Of a DNA stretch of 64,000 nt, positions 63,396 through 64,000 are shown in pieces. Origin of the DNA: Rhodopirellula halodulae (GTDB lineage Bacteria > Planctomycetota > Planctomycetia > Pirellulales > Pirellulaceae); NCBI RefSeq assembly GCF_020966775.1, contig NZ_JAJKFV010000029.1, forward strand, positions 1,749,372 through 1,813,371. Reading direction: 5' to 3'. The notes beneath the pieces are model-generated. The model was not told where the DNA came from and did no database searches. It was given only the letters and a program-made list of their open reading frames with translations. Numbering within the stretch: the first letter of the stretch is position 1; every line of letters begins with the position of its first letter. A program made the position numbers and the translations under genes.

Positions 63396-64000
63396 ATGAG
63401 CCAGACTCCTGACGCCTCGTCGACCCCCAACGAATCTTCCCCCAAACGTGACATCAAGGACGACATTGTTTGGCATGCCCACACGGTGACTCGCGAAGAT
63501 CGTGAAGCGAAACTTGGGCAGCGCGGCGTGGTGATTTGGTTCACGGGATTGAGTGGTTGCGGCAAGAGCACCATCGCGAATGAGCTGGACCGATTGCTGC
63601 TGGATCGTCGGGCGGCTTGCACGTTGCTGGATGGGGACAATGTGCGTCACGGATTGTGTGCTCCGCCCGCGGTGTTGAGTGAGGAACACAGCGAGGAATT
63701 CGCCTCCCGGTTTGGTCTGGGGTTTGGCCCGATCGATCGAGAAGAGAATATTCGCCGGATTGGTGCAGTCACGGAATTATTCGCGTCGGCCGGCGTGATC
63801 ACCTTGGCGGCCTTTGTCAGCCCCTATCAGCGAGATCGCGATCGTGTCCGCAAGACGATCGAATCAAGCGGTCAGAAGGGCGATTTTCTAGAGGTCTTTG
63901 TCGATACGCCGTTGGAGGTCTGTCAGCAACGAGACCCGAAGGGGCTTTACCAGAAAGCTCTGGCCGGCGAAATCAAAAATTTCACTGGAATCAGTGACCC
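63396..64000 (+). CDS. cysC: Adenylylsulfate kinase, partial at right edge
   Basis: At least 201 residues are visible from ATG 63396 and the frame is open at the window edge. It has ASP-rich lead residues, IVWHAHTVTREDREAKLGQR, the P-loop GVVIWFTGLSGCGKSTIANE, CTLLDGDNVRHGL, ENIRRIGAVTELFASAGVIT and FVDTPLEVCQQRDPKGLYQK, all typical of APS kinase, which makes PAPS from APS and ATP. Between HGL and LGFG about 20 residues (CAPPAVLSEEHSEEFASRFG) are inserted where CysC usually has only two to five. No cysND gene is in view. Confidence 0.93.
   Translation, partial: MSQTPDASSTPNESSPKRDIKDDIVWHAHTVTREDREAKLGQRGVVIWFTGLSGCGKSTIANELDRLLLDRRAACTLLDGDNVRHGLCAPPAVLSEEHSEEFASRFGLGFGPIDREENIRRIGAVTELFASAGVITLAAFVSPYQRDRDRVRKTIESSGQKGDFLEVFVDTPLEVCQQRDPKGLYQKALAGEIKNFTGISD

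Overview
The window looks like chromosomal DNA of a marine planctomycete of the Pirellulaceae, most likely Rhodopirellula or a close relative. This rests on protein content. There are two DUF1501/DUF1549-DUF1553 'planctomycete cytochrome' gene pairs, many large secreted proteins with no clear relatives outside the phylum, a MoxR ATPase next to a DUF4159-type protein, and moderately GC-rich coding sequence with genes scattered on both strands in short operons. I infer the genus from these traits and did not search a database. About 45 protein genes and one tRNA-Pro are supported; the last gene (cysC) runs off the right edge.

Region 1 (1-2700) is accessory DNA and the most unusual part. Four long imperfect palindromes (80-215, 715-851, 1420-1559, 2059-2269) share ends and internal blocks and behave like integron attC sites: the right core of one site is the reverse complement of the left core of the next site for the two intervening cassettes. 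They separate small units: an antitoxin/RelE-ParE toxin pair, an inverted ParD/ParE pair whose toxin is frameshifted, a DUF4265 protein, and a small membrane protein. The fourth site is longer by three extra 25-bp tandem units. No integrase gene is in the window; if the array is standard it should lie to the left.

Region 2 (2870-9980) carries metabolic and housekeeping genes: a secreted DUF6528-like propeller protein, a translationally coupled esterase and dehydroquinate-synthase-like (EboD-type) pair, a Tas-like aldo/keto reductase, a GrpB-family protein, and purE-purK. Region 3 (10350-25210) holds a giant secreted VWA protein and, on the minus strand, a run of murE-like ligase, small protein, secreted PD40-M28-PDZ peptidase, HExxH protein, SEC-C/TPR protein and ribD.

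Region 4 (25600-34120) starts with a hemerythrin-like protein. It continues with three consecutive large envelope or secreted proteins (TPR plus CHAT-like, HEAT/TPR plus C-terminal Hint, and a Pro/Asp-rich coiled-coil lipoprotein candidate), with a hairpin terminator between the second and third, and a small membrane protein. Region 5 (34170-45220, all minus strand) has a DUF1501/DUF1549-1553 pair, a uronate-isomerase-family protein with a very acidic tail, an M50 protease, panD, a receiver domain without the phospho-acceptor Asp, tRNA-Pro(UGG) and an HNH endonuclease.

Region 6 (45450-64000) has a DUF456 membrane protein, smc, corA, a phosphoglucomutase/phosphomannomutase, a squalene-cyclase-fold/DUF4159 protein divergent from moxR, a second DUF1549-1553/DUF1501 pair with an ATGA overlap, a SUKH-like protein and the start of cysC with an insertion in its nucleotide-binding region.
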